A DNA stretch of 64,000 bases from Wolbachia endosymbiont of Encarsia formosa (GTDB taxonomy: Bacteria; Pseudomonadota; Alphaproteobacteria; Rickettsiales; Anaplasmataceae). The stretch covers positions 558,001 through 622,000 of the forward strand of contig NZ_CP154278.1 in the NCBI RefSeq assembly GCF_039540065.1, written 5' to 3'. The notes under the pieces are model-generated. The model searched no databases. It was not told the origin of the DNA and worked only from the letters and a program-made list of their open reading frames with translations. The position numbers and the translations under genes are program-made. Below are positions 26,593 through 39,873 of this stretch, one piece after another; the stretch's first letter is position 1, and every line of letters starts with the position of its first letter.

Positions 26593-28107
26593 CTAAAGTA
26601 CTAGTTTCTTTGGGTTCACACACAGTTCTATCAGGAGTTTTGTGACTGTGATTGCAGAAAACATCGAGCATAAAACTCCTATCGATAAAGTGATAGAAAA
26701 TCCTCTAATTGCTCCGCTACCAATAATGAACATTATTCCTGAAGCAATTAGTGTAGTGAGGTTTGAATCAAGGATTGTTTTTATTGCGTTTTTAAATCCT
26801 TCTTCAATTGCACGAACCGTTCTTTTTCCTGCTCTTATTTCTTCGCGAATGCGTTCAAATATTAAAACATTTGCATCTACCGACATGCCAACAGTTAGAG
26901 CAATGCCAGCAATTCCAGGGAGAGTAAGAGTTGCTTCAAGTAAGGTAAGAATGAGTAGTATAGAGATTACATTAAAAACGAGTGCAACAGACGCTAACAA
27001 GCCTAATTTGCCGTAAGTAATGATTATAGATAAACCAACGGCTATGATAGAGATTATTGCTGCAATTTCTCCTGCTTTTATTGACTCTTCTCCAAGGCTT
27101 GGACCAATGTTTTTTTCTTCAATTATTTTAAGTGGTGCAGGTAGTGCACCTGATTTTAAAAGTATTGCAAGTTCACTCGCTTGTTTTTCAGTGAAATTAC
27201 CGCTAATTTCTCCCTCTCCATTTAGAATAGGTTCACGTATTGTTGGTACAGTTAAGACTGTGTTATCTAAAACAATTGCAAAAGGCTTTCCTACATTTTC
27301 TTTAGTAATTTTTGCAAATTTTTTACTTGCTATGCTGTCGAATTTGAAATGTACTGTTGGTTTACCTAAATTGCCAAATCTAACTGATGCGTTAACTAAT
27401 GAATCACCGCCTATTTCAGTTTTGCGGAATATCGGGTAAGAATTACCCAAAGAATCCTTGAGCATAATCGTAGTGTCATGATCGATATCTTGCATTTTAG
27501 CTACATTGGTGTTTGCCAAATGGAAGGCCAGCTTGGCTGTTTTGCCAAGCAGAGATTTTATCTGCTGAGTGTCTTCTACTCCAGGAACTTGGACTAATAT
27601 CTTATTTTGTCCTTGTTTTTGCACACTTACTTCCTTAGTACCAAGCTTATCTAAGCGTCTTTGAACATTAACTATTGACTCTGAAACTACTTCATTGATT
27701 AATGAATTCTTATAATGCGGTTTATATGAAATGAAAATTGCAGTATTTTTTCTACTCAATTCTAAATTTGGGTTTATTTTATGTATTAACGTTGAAACTT
27801 TTTTGTAATCATCAATATTATTTAAAGTTACAACCACTTGTTTATCGTTTTTTGCGCTAAATTCAATCTTTTGTGTTAACAGACCTTCTTTTATTTCATC
27901 GGTTAGCATGCTTAGTTTCTCTTTGAAGTAAAAATCTAAGTCTACATTTAGAAGCAGAGATGATCCACCTTTCAGGTCGAGCCCTAGATTTATCCTCTTT
28001 TTTGAGGCGAGAAACTTATTATCAAAGAAGTTTGGCAGTATTATATATAAAGATAGCAAAAAAATTAGCAATACTGAAAGAGATTTAACTGTGAGCTTGT
28101 TTAGCAT
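26593..28107 (-). CDS. secD: Protein translocase subunit SecD
   Basis: The 504-residue inner-membrane protein couples the proton gradient to late steps of Sec export together with SecF. It has an N-terminal transmembrane helix, the D1 motif GLDLKGGSSLLLNVD, a large periplasmic domain, and a C-terminal five-helix block with LLLTLLEATLTLPGIAGIALT-type helices and the SVDANVLIFERIREE motif. Length is usual. secF and yajC are not adjacent in this window. Confidence 0.95.
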   Translation of the reverse strand: MLNKLTVKSLSVLLIFLLSLYIILPNFFDNKFLASKKRINLGLDLKGGSSLLLNVDLDFYFKEKLSMLTDEIKEGLLTQKIEFSAKNDKQVVVTLNNIDDYKKVSTLIHKINPNLELSRKNTAIFISYKPHYKNSLINEVVSESIVNVQRRLDKLGTKEVSVQKQGQNKILVQVPGVEDTQQIKSLLGKTAKLAFHLANTNVAKMQDIDHDTTIMLKDSLGNSYPIFRKTEIGGDSLVNASVRFGNLGKPTVHFKFDSIASKKFAKITKENVGKPFAIVLDNTVLTVPTIREPILNGEGEISGNFTEKQASELAILLKSGALPAPLKIIEEKNIGPSLGEESIKAGEIAAIISIIAVGLSIIITYGKLGLLASVALVFNVISILLILTLLEATLTLPGIAGIALTVGMSVDANVLIFERIREEIRAGKRTVRAIEEGFKNAIKTILDSNLTTLIASGIMFIIGSGAIRGFSITLSIGVLCSMFSAITVTKLLIELCVNPKKLVL

Positions 28108-28213
28108 AAATTTAAACTATACTTAGGTACAGTGTAAACTGAATGGTTGCTAATCACAAGCACCTAAATGAAAAGGTCCGTGAAAGATAAAAACAAGCCT
28201 AGAACCAATATCT

Positions 28214-28585
28214 CTATAATTGATTTTGTTCTTCTAGAACATTATTTATTGAAGCAGTATAAACACATGTATTAGGTTCAGACTTGGCTCTCAGATTCTC
28301 TGTTTGTTTGTTTTGTCTAATTTTGTCAATTGCAAGGTAAGTGCATAAACCAAGTGTTAAGAAAATAACTATGCTAAGTGGTATGTGATTAGCAAGAAAT
28401 TTACTATAACTTAAATCTTTCCAAAAGAGAGGACTAGATATAGAGGGGTGAGAGAAAAATCTGGGAATTGCTACTACTGCACTTAATGCTGTTAGAATAA
28501 TAGCGACAGTGGCACCTACAAGAGGTAAAATATTCTTTTTATTAAATCTGCCATTAGAGTCTTTTAAAATATCAAATATACATAC
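28214..28585 (-). pseudogene. Small two-helix membrane protein gene lacking a usable start
   Basis: The minus strand has an open frame of about 120 codons encoding two hydrophobic helices (LPLVGATVAIILTALSAVVA and HIPLSIVIFLTLGLCTYLAI) and a polar tail. It contains no ATG, GTG or TTG near its beginning. An ATG with an upstream gaggag lies at 28583 in a different frame and hits TGA after three codons. Loss of one T in the ATTTGAT stretch would join them. So it is probably a recently frameshifted gene, unless a rare ATT start is used. Confidence 0.5.
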
Positions 28586-28697
28586 TCCTCAATTACTAAC
28601 GTGCATGATACTAGGAGCTAATTATAAAATGTTCAATAACTAAATTGGAGATAATAAAAAATGGACATAGAATATAGACATATAATATGAAGGATAT

Positions 28698-29576
28698 ATG
28701 CTAGTTAAAATAGGTACGAGAGGAAGCGACCTTGCGATCATCCAAGCTTTGGAAGCAAAACAAAGATTATTAGAGTCTTTTCCTAATCTATCCGTTGAGA
28801 TCATTAAAATCAAAACTTCTGGTGATAAATATGCTAATGTAACACTTGCTGAAATAGGAGGTAAAGGACTGTTCCTCAGGGAGATTGAGGCTGAATTACT
28901 CAAAAATAATATAGATATGGCAGTTCATTCGCTAAAGGATGTACCTGCGTTTTTCTCGAAGGATTTAACAATTCCTTGCGTTTTAGAGAGGTTAAGTCCA
29001 TGTGATGTATTTGTTTCTCATAAATATGAGAGCCTAAAAACTTTGCCAAAGCAGGCTACAATTGAAACTTCTTCAATAAGAAGAAAAGTTCAGCTGTTAA
29101 ATCTCAGGCCAGACTTAAATGTAGTGCCACTGCGTGGAAATGTGACAACTAGACTGCAAAATCAGAATTTTGATGGAATGATTTTAGCTGAAGCAGGGCT
29201 GATAAGATTAAAAAAATATCACTTAATTACAGAGGTATTGACACCAAAAGTCATGTTAAGCGCAGTAGGGCAGGGGGCAATTTGCATTCAATGCCGAAAG
29301 AATGATATAAAAGTTATCGATCTTTTAGAGAAAATTAATAATAATATGTCTTTTATAAGGGCAAAATCAGAGCGCAGTTTCATGAAGACAGTAAATGGTT
29401 CATGCTTTACACCGCTTGCAGCTTTAGCAGAATATGTGAGTGAAAACATGCTACATCTTTATTGTATGTTAGCGGGCGAGAGAGTTATATACTTTACTGA
29501 ACGCACTTCGTTTGTAGAAGATGCCGAAAAAATGGGTATGGATGCAGGATTAGAGTTAAAATCAAAATGCTTATAA
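28698..29576 (+). CDS. hemC: Porphobilinogen deaminase (hydroxymethylbilane synthase)
   Basis: The 292-residue enzyme condenses four porphobilinogens in heme synthesis. Motifs are the N-terminal IGTRGSDLAIIQA, the MAVHSLKDVP active-site segment with catalytic Asp, SSIRRKVQLL, LRGNVTTRLQ, and the dipyrromethane-attachment cysteine in VNGSCFTPLAA. It is slightly short at the C-terminal domain. The last 10 bases overlap murB, so hemC, murB, the symporter gene and pyrE may be one transcription unit. Confidence 0.95.
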   Translation: MLVKIGTRGSDLAIIQALEAKQRLLESFPNLSVEIIKIKTSGDKYANVTLAEIGGKGLFLREIEAELLKNNIDMAVHSLKDVPAFFSKDLTIPCVLERLSPCDVFVSHKYESLKTLPKQATIETSSIRRKVQLLNLRPDLNVVPLRGNVTTRLQNQNFDGMILAEAGLIRLKKYHLITEVLTPKVMLSAVGQGAICIQCRKNDIKVIDLLEKINNNMSFIRAKSERSFMKTVNGSCFTPLAALAEYVSENMLHLYCMLAGERVIYFTERTSFVEDAEKMGMDAGLELKSKCL

Positions 29577-30451
29577 GCTTACCTAAAGTATGTGGAATCT
29601 ACCGTTATAATGTTTCAATGTCTAAAATGACTTGGTTAAATGTTGGTGGCCAAGCTGATGTACTATTTAAGCCACGTGACGTTGAAGATCTAATGTGCTT
29701 GATAAAAGATACTGAGTTACCAATTAGCATTATCGGTGCAACATCTAACATAATAGTGCAAGATAGTGGCATTCGAGGAATAACGGTAAAATTAGGTAAG
29801 GAATTTGCATATATTAAATGTAAAGATAATAGCTCCATCGTTGCAGGTGGTGCTGCACTGCTTAGTAAGCTTGCCTACTTTGCAGGGGAACAGCAAATTA
29901 GTGGGCTTGAGTTTCTTGCCGGAATTCCAGGAACAGTTGGCGGTGGAATAGAAATGAATGCAGGTGCATATGGTAGTGATATTGCGAGTGTTGTAAAATT
30001 TATAAGGGCAGTGAATCTAGAAGATGGAAATTTATATGAATTTTCCAGTGAAGAAATGGGATATTTTTATCGTGGACATAGTCTAAAAGGCAGGTGGATT
30101 TTTATTGAAGCTGAATTTAAAGGAGTAAGTTCAGAGTATGAGCTTATATTTCAAAGATTGAAAGAAGTTATTGATAAAAAAAATAAAAGCCAACCAGTAA
30201 GAGGAAAAACTGCTGGTTGTATATTCAAAAATCCAATAGGCTGCAAGGCATGGAAACTGATTGATGAATCTGGCTGCCGAGGATTAGATAATGGTGTAGC
30301 TAAAATTTCTAAGAAACATTGTAATTTTCTACTCAATTACAATAATGCAACTGCACTTGACTTAGAAAACCTTGGCAACAGAGTAAAAGATGCAGTAAAA
30401 GGTAAATTTAATGTTGAGCTTGAGTGGGAGATAAGGGTTTTAGGTAGATAG
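29567..30451 (+). CDS. murB: UDP-N-acetylenolpyruvoylglucosamine reductase
   Basis: The 294-residue FAD enzyme makes UDP-MurNAc for peptidoglycan/lipid II. FAD-binding motifs ISIIGATSNIIVQDSG and GIPGTVGGGIEMNAGAYG are clear. The Y-R active-site loop (GYFYRGHSL) and the C-terminal GCIFKNPIG and WKLIDESG motifs identify a type I or II MurB. The start overlaps hemC by 10 bp. Presence of murB, mraY and rodA supports a working lipid II pathway. Confidence 0.95.
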   Translation: MLISLPKVCGIYRYNVSMSKMTWLNVGGQADVLFKPRDVEDLMCLIKDTELPISIIGATSNIIVQDSGIRGITVKLGKEFAYIKCKDNSSIVAGGAALLSKLAYFAGEQQISGLEFLAGIPGTVGGGIEMNAGAYGSDIASVVKFIRAVNLEDGNLYEFSSEEMGYFYRGHSLKGRWIFIEAEFKGVSSEYELIFQRLKEVIDKKNKSQPVRGKTAGCIFKNPIGCKAWKLIDESGCRGLDNGVAKISKKHCNFLLNYNNATALDLENLGNRVKDAVKGKFNVELEWEIRVLGR

Positions 30452-30518
30452 CTGCTGCTGATTGTCTTAACCTAATTCCAAAATTATTGTATAATATCAT
30501 TTTGAGGTTTTATTTTTG

Positions 30519-31703
30519 ATGCATAAGCTTGCAATACTCTTTTCTATATTGTTTGCAGTCGTTGCTTACTATTTAAACAATGAAGTGATATTTGAAGTCG
30601 CAAAGCTATTTAGTGATATATTTATCAGTTTATTGAAATTGATTAGTTTACCTTTAGTTTTTCTATCAATAGTTTCAACAATTTCTGGACTTAAAGACTC
30701 AATTGAAATTAAAGTATTACTTAAGAAGACACTGTTTTATACGCTGCTTACAACCATTATAGCTGCATTTGTTGCGCTATCTTTCTATTTATTCATAGAT
30801 CCAGTAAGAAAAAATTTCATAAGTAACACAATAGAAAGTGTGAGTGACAGCAACCACAATTACTTTTCATACTTAAAATCACTCATTCCTTCGAATTTTG
30901 TGCAAGTTTTTCTTGAAAATAATGTTATTGGCAGCATATTGATTGCTTTTTTGATGGGTGGAGCTATTATTTCGCTCTCAAAAGAAAAACAAGATATATT
31001 ACACCAAATATTTTCTGCACTATTTGATACACTTCTTAAAATTGCTCAAGGGTTATTAAAGTTTATTCCTCTTGCTGTATGGTCTTTTATCACATGTTTT
31101 TTATACGAGTTAAAAGGTGGCAGCGAATTCCATAGTCTTTTTTGGTATTTTGCTTGCATAATGTCTGCAAATTTCGTGCAAGCATTTGTGATTTTGCCAC
31201 TACTCATGTGGCATAAAGGTATATCACCAATTCAAACGATGAAAGGTGTTATGCCAGCACTTACACTTGCATTTTTTTCTAAATCATCTAGTGCAACGCT
31301 GCCTACAACTATAGAATGTGTGCAAAATCAGCTAAAGGTACCAAAGAAATTATCGTCTTTTATTCTGCCAATATGTACAACAATCAATATGAATGCGTGT
31401 GCTGCATTTATTTTAATCACAGTGATGTTTGTTGCAGAGATGAATGGGCACACATTTTCCTTAAGTGAGATGTTCATATGGATTTTTTTAGCTACAGGAG
31501 CTGCAATTGGTAACGCTGGAGTGCCGATGGGGTGCTATTTTATGGCAACTAGTTATTTGGTATCAATGAATGTTCCTTTGTACATTATGGGATTGATTTT
31601 GCCTATTTATACAATCATTGATATGTTTGAAACTGCAATAAATGTGTGGTCTGATATCTGTATAACACAGATAATTAATAAAGAATTTAAAACTCAAGAA
31701 TGA
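30519..31703 (+). CDS. Dicarboxylate/amino acid:cation symporter (GltP/DctA family)
   Basis: About 394 residues with eight or so transmembrane segments plus re-entrant loops, typical of glutamate/aspartate/dicarboxylate symporters. The serine-rich re-entrant motif reads AFFSKSSSATLPTTIE, and the helix 7 motif TINMNACAAF resembles the family NMDGT region but is altered. I chose the ATG at 30519 over an in-frame TTG at 30516; a tgaggt ribosome site is 10-12 bp upstream. It likely imports host amino acids or dicarboxylates. It overlaps pyrE by 4 bp. Confidence 0.88.
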   Translation: MHKLAILFSILFAVVAYYLNNEVIFEVAKLFSDIFISLLKLISLPLVFLSIVSTISGLKDSIEIKVLLKKTLFYTLLTTIIAAFVALSFYLFIDPVRKNFISNTIESVSDSNHNYFSYLKSLIPSNFVQVFLENNVIGSILIAFLMGGAIISLSKEKQDILHQIFSALFDTLLKIAQGLLKFIPLAVWSFITCFLYELKGGSEFHSLFWYFACIMSANFVQAFVILPLLMWHKGISPIQTMKGVMPALTLAFFSKSSSATLPTTIECVQNQLKVPKKLSSFILPICTTINMNACAAFILITVMFVAEMNGHTFSLSEMFIWIFLATGAAIGNAGVPMGCYFMATSYLVSMNVPLYIMGLILPIYTIIDMFETAINVWSDICITQIINKEFKTQE

Positions 31704-32290
31704 TATTAGATAATACAATAATAAAAGAATTTGAAGAGGCTGGTGCGATTTTGCACGGACATTTTGTACTCTCGTCAGGGCTGCACAGCAACACTTACAT
31801 ACAATGCGCTAAAATTTTTGAAAATCCAAGCAGAGCAATGAACGTTTGTGAGCTATTGGCGAATAAAATAAGAAAAGAGCTTATTGAACCCATAGATTTA
31901 ATACTATCTCCTGCAATTGGTGGAATAATCGTGGGTTATGAGATTGGTAGACAGCTTGGAATCCGAACAATATTTTGCGAACGTGTTAATGGTAAATTTG
32001 AATTACGCCGTGGATTTAAGATTAAACAAGGTGAGAAGATATTACTAATTGAAGATGTGATTACCACAGGTAAATCTTCACTTGAAGCAGTAAAATGTGC
32101 AGAAGAGAAGGGAGGTAAAGTTGTTGCTGGAGCTTCTTTGATCAAGAGAAATAGTGAAACAAAACTACCTTTTCCTATCATATCTTTGATTGAACTAAAT
32201 ATCAAAAACTATAGCGAGGAAGAACTGCCAAGTGAATTAAAACAATTACCCATAATGAAACCTGGGAGTAGAGAATATTTAACAAAATAA
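31700..32290 (+). CDS. pyrE: Orotate phosphoribosyltransferase
   Basis: The 196-residue enzyme joins orotate to PRPP in pyrimidine synthesis. The PRPP loop ILLIEDVITTGKSSLEA and the N-terminal FVLSSGLHSNTYIQCAK are diagnostic. It belongs to the longer Thermus/archaeal-like branch with AIGGIIVGYEIGRQLG. The start overlaps the upstream symporter gene (ATGA), suggesting coupled translation. Confidence 0.94.
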   Translation: MILDNTIIKEFEEAGAILHGHFVLSSGLHSNTYIQCAKIFENPSRAMNVCELLANKIRKELIEPIDLILSPAIGGIIVGYEIGRQLGIRTIFCERVNGKFELRRGFKIKQGEKILLIEDVITTGKSSLEAVKCAEEKGGKVVAGASLIKRNSETKLPFPIISLIELNIKNYSEEELPSELKQLPIMKPGSREYLTK

Positions 32291-32776
32291 TTATATATAT
32301 GGCTAAAGTGATTCAGTAACTTTTACGTGTTATATGTTGATCTTTTTGCATCAAAGTTAGATATTACAGTTTATTTTCCTGTATTCGTTCAAAGGAATGG
32401 CAAAATAAGATAGACAAATAAAGATATAAAGTAAAAACAATAATAGGTGTCATTCCGGTTCGTGACACTTGCTTTATGTAGTTTCATTGAAAACGTTGTT
32501 TTTATTATAATACCTCCTATGATTAGTTTGCTTATGAGCACCAGTGTCTGGGCACTGGAATGAAAAGAAAAGGCTAATTGAATGACAGGAAAGGAAGTAC
32601 TAAAAACAAATAGGTGTCATTCCAGCGCGTGACGCTGGAATCCAGAAAAGAACAATGGATCCCAGTGTCTGATCACTGGGATGACAAGGTAGGAAGTACT
32701 GGGATGAAACCTTTTTGCTTCAATATTTTGCACAGTAGCCATGCAACTTAACAGATACTTTTCTCTTCATTTATCC
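32291..32776. repeat. Gene-free interval with dispersed palindromic repeats
   Basis: At least three repeat units: around 32450-32475, 32540-32570 and a full unit at about 32614-32687 with arms ccagcg/cgctgg and ATCCCAGTG/CACTGGGAT. The last unit is the closest match, inverted, to the segment inserted in rsmH. No coding region. Confidence 0.6.
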
Positions 32777-32814
32777 TAAGGTTTTTATGGGTTAAAAAAA
32801 ACATAAAAACCTTA
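32777..32814 (-). terminator. Inverted repeat downstream of the coiled-coil gene
   Basis: A perfect 13-bp stem, TAAGGTTTTTATG with its complement, and a 12-base loop rich in A (plus strand). It lies 19 bp beyond the stop of the minus-strand gene at 32833, where a terminator would be. It is AT-rich, without a clear GC stem plus T-tail, so it may instead be an mRNA-end stabilising hairpin. Confidence 0.4.
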
Positions 32815-32832
32815 TATAAAACCCTGTTGTGA

Positions 32833-33563
32833 TTAAAAATACACTAAATCTTGGTTTTCACATGTTTCATTTTCTGCCATAAGCGACAATAATTTTGTGC
32901 TCTCATAGAAACTTTTTGCACTAGCTTCTAAGATATTAGATTTTACTTCTGTAAGTTCACATTTAATCTGATCTATTTTCTCATTCAAATTTTTATGTGC
33001 ATCTTCGATTAATTTATTCATTTCATCTTCTAAAAGTGTACTTACTTCTTTACTTTTTGCAGTGACAAGATCATCTATTTTGCTTGTAATTTCAGGTTTT
33101 ATAAGGCTTTCAATTTTTTCTTCAGTATATTTTTTTACTTCTTCTTTTACCTGAGTTTTTATTTCTGGCTTTAGCAGATCTGCAACTTCTGGTCCTACTT
33201 TTTTCACTGCTTTTTCAGCTGCATTTTTTGCTGCTTTTTCAGCATTTGCTTCTACTGACTTTACTGTCTTATCAATTGAAGCCGATATTTTTTTTCTATT
33301 TGATTAGCTTTTTCGGTAGCTATTTTGTTAGCTTTCTCTTCAGCTAAAGTTAGCATTTTTCCTTCTATTTTTTTTACTTCATCTTGAGCTGCTTTTCTAG
33401 CTTCTAGTTTTAAATCGTTACCCATTTTAGATATTACTTGTTCTGCTGCTTTTTTTGCTGCTTTATCTATGCCCAACCAGCCTCCTAATGTATCACTCAC
33501 ACCATATGCTAAAGGTTAGGAACTTGGTTGATTGTTCCAGTTTCTATAATTAGATTTTGTCAT
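32833..33563 (-). pseudogene. Alanine/lysine-rich coiled-coil protein, broken gene
   Basis: A good start (aaggag ribosome site, ATG at 33563) begins MTKSNYRNWNNQPSS, but a TAA follows at once. The frame continues PLAYGVSDTLGGWLGIDKAAKKAA to an A8 tract at about 33286-33293. There it runs off frame after KANQIEKKYRLQ. One more A would join it to ISASIDKTVKSVEANAEKA and the rest of the helical protein ending at 32833. The intact form would be about 240 residues of continuous amphipathic helix. Two lesions argue for a pseudogene; slippage at A8 could rescue only the second. Confidence 0.65.
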
Positions 33564-33658
33564 ATAATATACTCCTTAATTTAAAAATTATACTAATATT
33601 AGTAGTGCCTTTCAGGGCAGTAGTATAAATTTATAGTACCTTTTGAAAAAATTTATGA

Positions 33659-36749
<3,091 letters not shown>

Positions 36750-36789
36750 CTTATGCAATGTCCGTCCTCCTTGACCTTAAAAAACCATA

Positions 36790-37284
36790 AATACTATTGG
36801 ATACACTGATTGCAGTGAGCGGATGCGCCATTCTATTGATTACTGGTAGCAGTTTATCGGTAATACTAGATATCTCTGCTGCTGATATTTTGTGGTCATA
36901 TATTTCCTCAACATGTGAACTCTTTATCCCATGCCACTGGCATATGTGCTTAAGACCTTTGCTTCAAGTTCTGTTGTTTGTCTTTTTTTGACTATTTGCG
37001 GTTCAAAACTTCCCTTCCTATCTCTTGGTGTTAGCAGCTCAAATGAACCTGCACTTGTCCGCAAAGTCTTTCCATTCCTCCCATTTCTGCGATTATTTTC
37101 CTCGCTTTCAACAGACAACTATCTCACCTTCCAGACTTGCCTCCAACAGCTTTTTTATAAATGGTGTTAATGCTCCATCTCTTCCCGTTAGCGGTCTACC
37201 TTTTCTTATAGATGATAAAATATTTGTTTCTAATTCTTTATAGTCTACCAATCCGGTAGTTCTGTTTGCTATTTTTTGACTCAT
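36790..37284 (-). pseudogene. IS256-family (mutator) transposase, 5' remnant
   Basis: Begins at the ATG at 37284 (MSQKIANRTTGLVDYKELET) with the typical GALTPFIKKLLEASLEGE segment, then frameshifts into SVESEENNRRNGRNGKTLRT and shifts again to SSHVEEIYDHKISAAEISSI. The catalytic part is missing after about 36790. Its terminal repeat (gacacagtttatttaacactccc) is interrupted by the IS4 element to the right. Confidence 0.75.
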
Positions 37285-37347
37285 GTCAAACCTCCATTTT
37301 TATATCAATTTATTACTTTTCTTTTCGGTTTGACACAGTTTATTTAA

Positions 37348-38776
37348 CCATAAGCGTCAAGTTAAGAAGCAAGTGTTAGAAAGTTCAATGAGCTTAGTGT
37401 GGAGACTCTAATTTTTCTATACCTGTCTTTCACAGAAAATTGTGACCAGTCTGTGGTAAGCTTTTTTAGGAAGATTCTCAAATTATTAATTCTACTGCTT
37501 AATGCTAAAAATAACTCCCTAATTCTTCTTTTTAGTTCGATGAATGCCTTTGTTAGACTAAGTTCTGTGTCCTTTTTTAGTTCTGTACAACCAACTATTC
37601 CATGAAATATAAGAACTGCACATAATTTAGCATATAATTCACATAATACCCTATATGGCTTTCCTTTCAGTTTATCAAGTCTTATATGGCTCTTATATAA
37701 TTTGAATAATAGTTCAATTTGCCATCTTGCTCTGTAAATTGTTAATACCTGTTCAGCACTAATTTTATTCTCTGAAACATTAGTTATGAATATTGACCAA
37801 TTCAATAACTTTTGGTTCCTTTTAGAAGATGTATACCCATGTGATTTTGCTAATCTATTAGCCTTTCTTCTTCTGGCCATGGACTGTTCTTCAGTTAGCT
37901 TTTGACATATAATTCTTACTTTAACTTTTGTCTCTTTTCCTAACAGCACATCATTTTCTAGAAATAATTTATCCTCTAAACATTCTAATAACTCTATTTT
38001 TTGATTTGTTTCTATATCATATATATTGGTATCAACGACTTATAAAATAAGCTCCTGTTTCATTGAGTTGCTTAAAAGAACTTGGCACAAAATAACCCAG
38101 GTCAGATATTAGCAAATCGTTGTTTGATATACTGCTTAAATACCTTATATACCCATGGTCTGACCTTATTCCCTCTGTTATGTTAAGTTGGGTTAATGTT
38201 TGATTTAGGTAATCAAAAACTAGTTGTAATTTTATTACAGATTTAGTATTGCTTTCATAACCACTGTAGCTTGTGCCATATCCTTTATACATGTTTTCCA
38301 TACTATTATGTAGGCTAATATAGCTACTGTCCAATAACTTAACACTTCTAAAGTGCTTCAAAATTCTACAATTAATTTGCAAAATACCTTTAAATAACAT
38401 TAAAGATTCATTATACATCCTTTTCATAAATTCCACTGCTTCCTCGGTAAATCTAAAGTCTAAACCCTGTTTTGTCATCTCTATCGAGTCTTCATTTAAT
38501 AATTGACACATTGTTTCTATGCTACAATTATCAACCCCTATATTTCCCAAGACCATGGCTTTTATAAACGATGAACCTCTTAGCTTTCTCTTTCTTTTTA
38601 TGAACCCTGTTCTAATTGAGATTTTATCTGCTTTTTCATTAAAAAATTCTTTGAGCTTTTTTGATAAGCAAGTTATTTTATTCATTGGTTCTCTCACTAA
38701 AAGTATATCTGGGAGAACTTATACCTTATTATTCTATCTCTTTCATACCTTTATTTCCTTAACTTGACGCTTATGG
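37348..38776 (-). mobile_element. IS4-family element inserted in the IS256 terminal repeat
   Basis: A 1,429-bp element with terminal inverted repeats CCATAAGCGTCAAGTTAA. It is flanked by a 9-bp target duplication TTTATTTAA (37339-37347 and 38777-38785). Removing it and one duplication restores gacacagtttatttaacactccc, a plausible IS256-type end. It is unrelated to the Tn5-like element present in three copies. Confidence 0.85.
37362..38697 (-). pseudogene. IS4-family transposase with one frameshift
   Basis: The first frame (38697-38032) carries the N-terminal region and catalytic aspartates (VKLLDSSYISL; LLISDLGYFVP). The second (to 37362) carries the C-terminal Y-(2)-R-(3)-E motif in IYRARWQIELLFKLYKSH. 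The join needs removal of a single base near 38033 (SR then DTNIYDIETNQ). One point lesion in otherwise intact coding sequence suggests recent inactivation. Confidence 0.82.
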
Positions 38777-38943
38777 TTTATTTAACACTCCCAATCTTTA
38801 ACCAGAATCTAAACTACAAAGCTATAATTAAACCTCTGCATTTTACCAATGAACTTCCTTGAACATTTCTCCAATTTTTTTTCTAAATAACTCTTTGCCT
38901 ATTTAAATAAGTATGTTCAGTATTAGAGCTTTCCAGACCGATA

Positions 38944-39873
38944 CTAGGAGAAAGCTTGACCTTTAAACATCTCTATTAGCTTTAATACAGGAGCAGTTCC
39001 TGCTACAATAGCTCCTATAACAGCAGTAGCACCCATGATGAGAAGAATCGGTTGTGCAGTGGTGATTACACAAAGCTCAATACATAAACCAGCAATGACC
39101 ATACCAACCATTGTACCAATGAAAGCACCTACAATTATGGACGAAACTACAACAATTAATTGTCCTATTTTTGAACTAAGTGGTACTTCTCTTTCACGTC
39201 TAACAAAATTTGGCCGCATTCGCCTTCCCGCTCTTCTTCTTTCTCTCATTATTGTATATTCCCTATTTTCGGAGAGATTTAGTGATACTTCACTTGGCTG
39301 CATTTGTTCTCCTGGTCTTCTTATACTTTCACTCCTGTTTCCAGAGAATAGTTCTCTGTCAGCTGCTCTATCAAGATCTCTGATGTTATTTAGTATCTCT
39401 TGCGTTCTTTGCCTTACTATATTTTCATCCCTGTTGCTAAGGAGAACTCTCCTAGGTTGATTTAGAACATGATCTAATCTCTCATAGTTCCTTGCCCTTC
39501 TTTCATTCACGTTTTCAAAGAAGTGGAAATTCAGAAATGTTTCTCTTTCACCTCCAACATAACCTCTTGAATTTCGCTTTGATCTTCCTCCAACATCCTT
39601 AATTGTCTTTTCAAATTTTAATAGCGACTTGTTGTTTAGTCTAACATGATTCTGATAATCACAAGCAACAATTCAGTCTAAAATTGGCATTTTTTGACTA
39701 TCAAATCCTGTACCATGTTCTATATCATCATTAATGTATTCTTTTATTTTTTTAATTATCTCTACTGCTCTTAGCTCCATAGTTTCTATGGTACTATCTT
39801 CACTTTCTACCAGTATATTGAAAACAATTCCTAATAACTCCTGTTGTAAATCCTTTCGTTCTTTAATATTCAT
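38944..39873 (-). pseudogene. Two-helix membrane protein gene broken by one in-frame TGA
   Basis: The ATG at 39873 with upstream gagg starts MNIKERKDLQQELLGIVFN. The frame stops at TGA (39673-39675) after QKMPILD, and continues in the same frame without further stops to 38944. A downstream ORF from a GTG at 39510 gives 188 residues. The whole would be about 309 residues: a charged N-terminus, an arginine-rich middle (RERRRAGRRMRPNFVRRERE) and two C-terminal hydrophobic segments (IGQLIVVVSSIIVGAFIGTM; PILLIMGATAVIGAIVAGT). No known family. Either a recent nonsense mutation or stop-codon readthrough. Confidence 0.55.

Noticed and set aside
32600-32710. Possible CRISPR-like repeats
   Set aside because: The repeats are palindromic, irregularly spaced, of varied length and dispersed across the window, with no cas genes.
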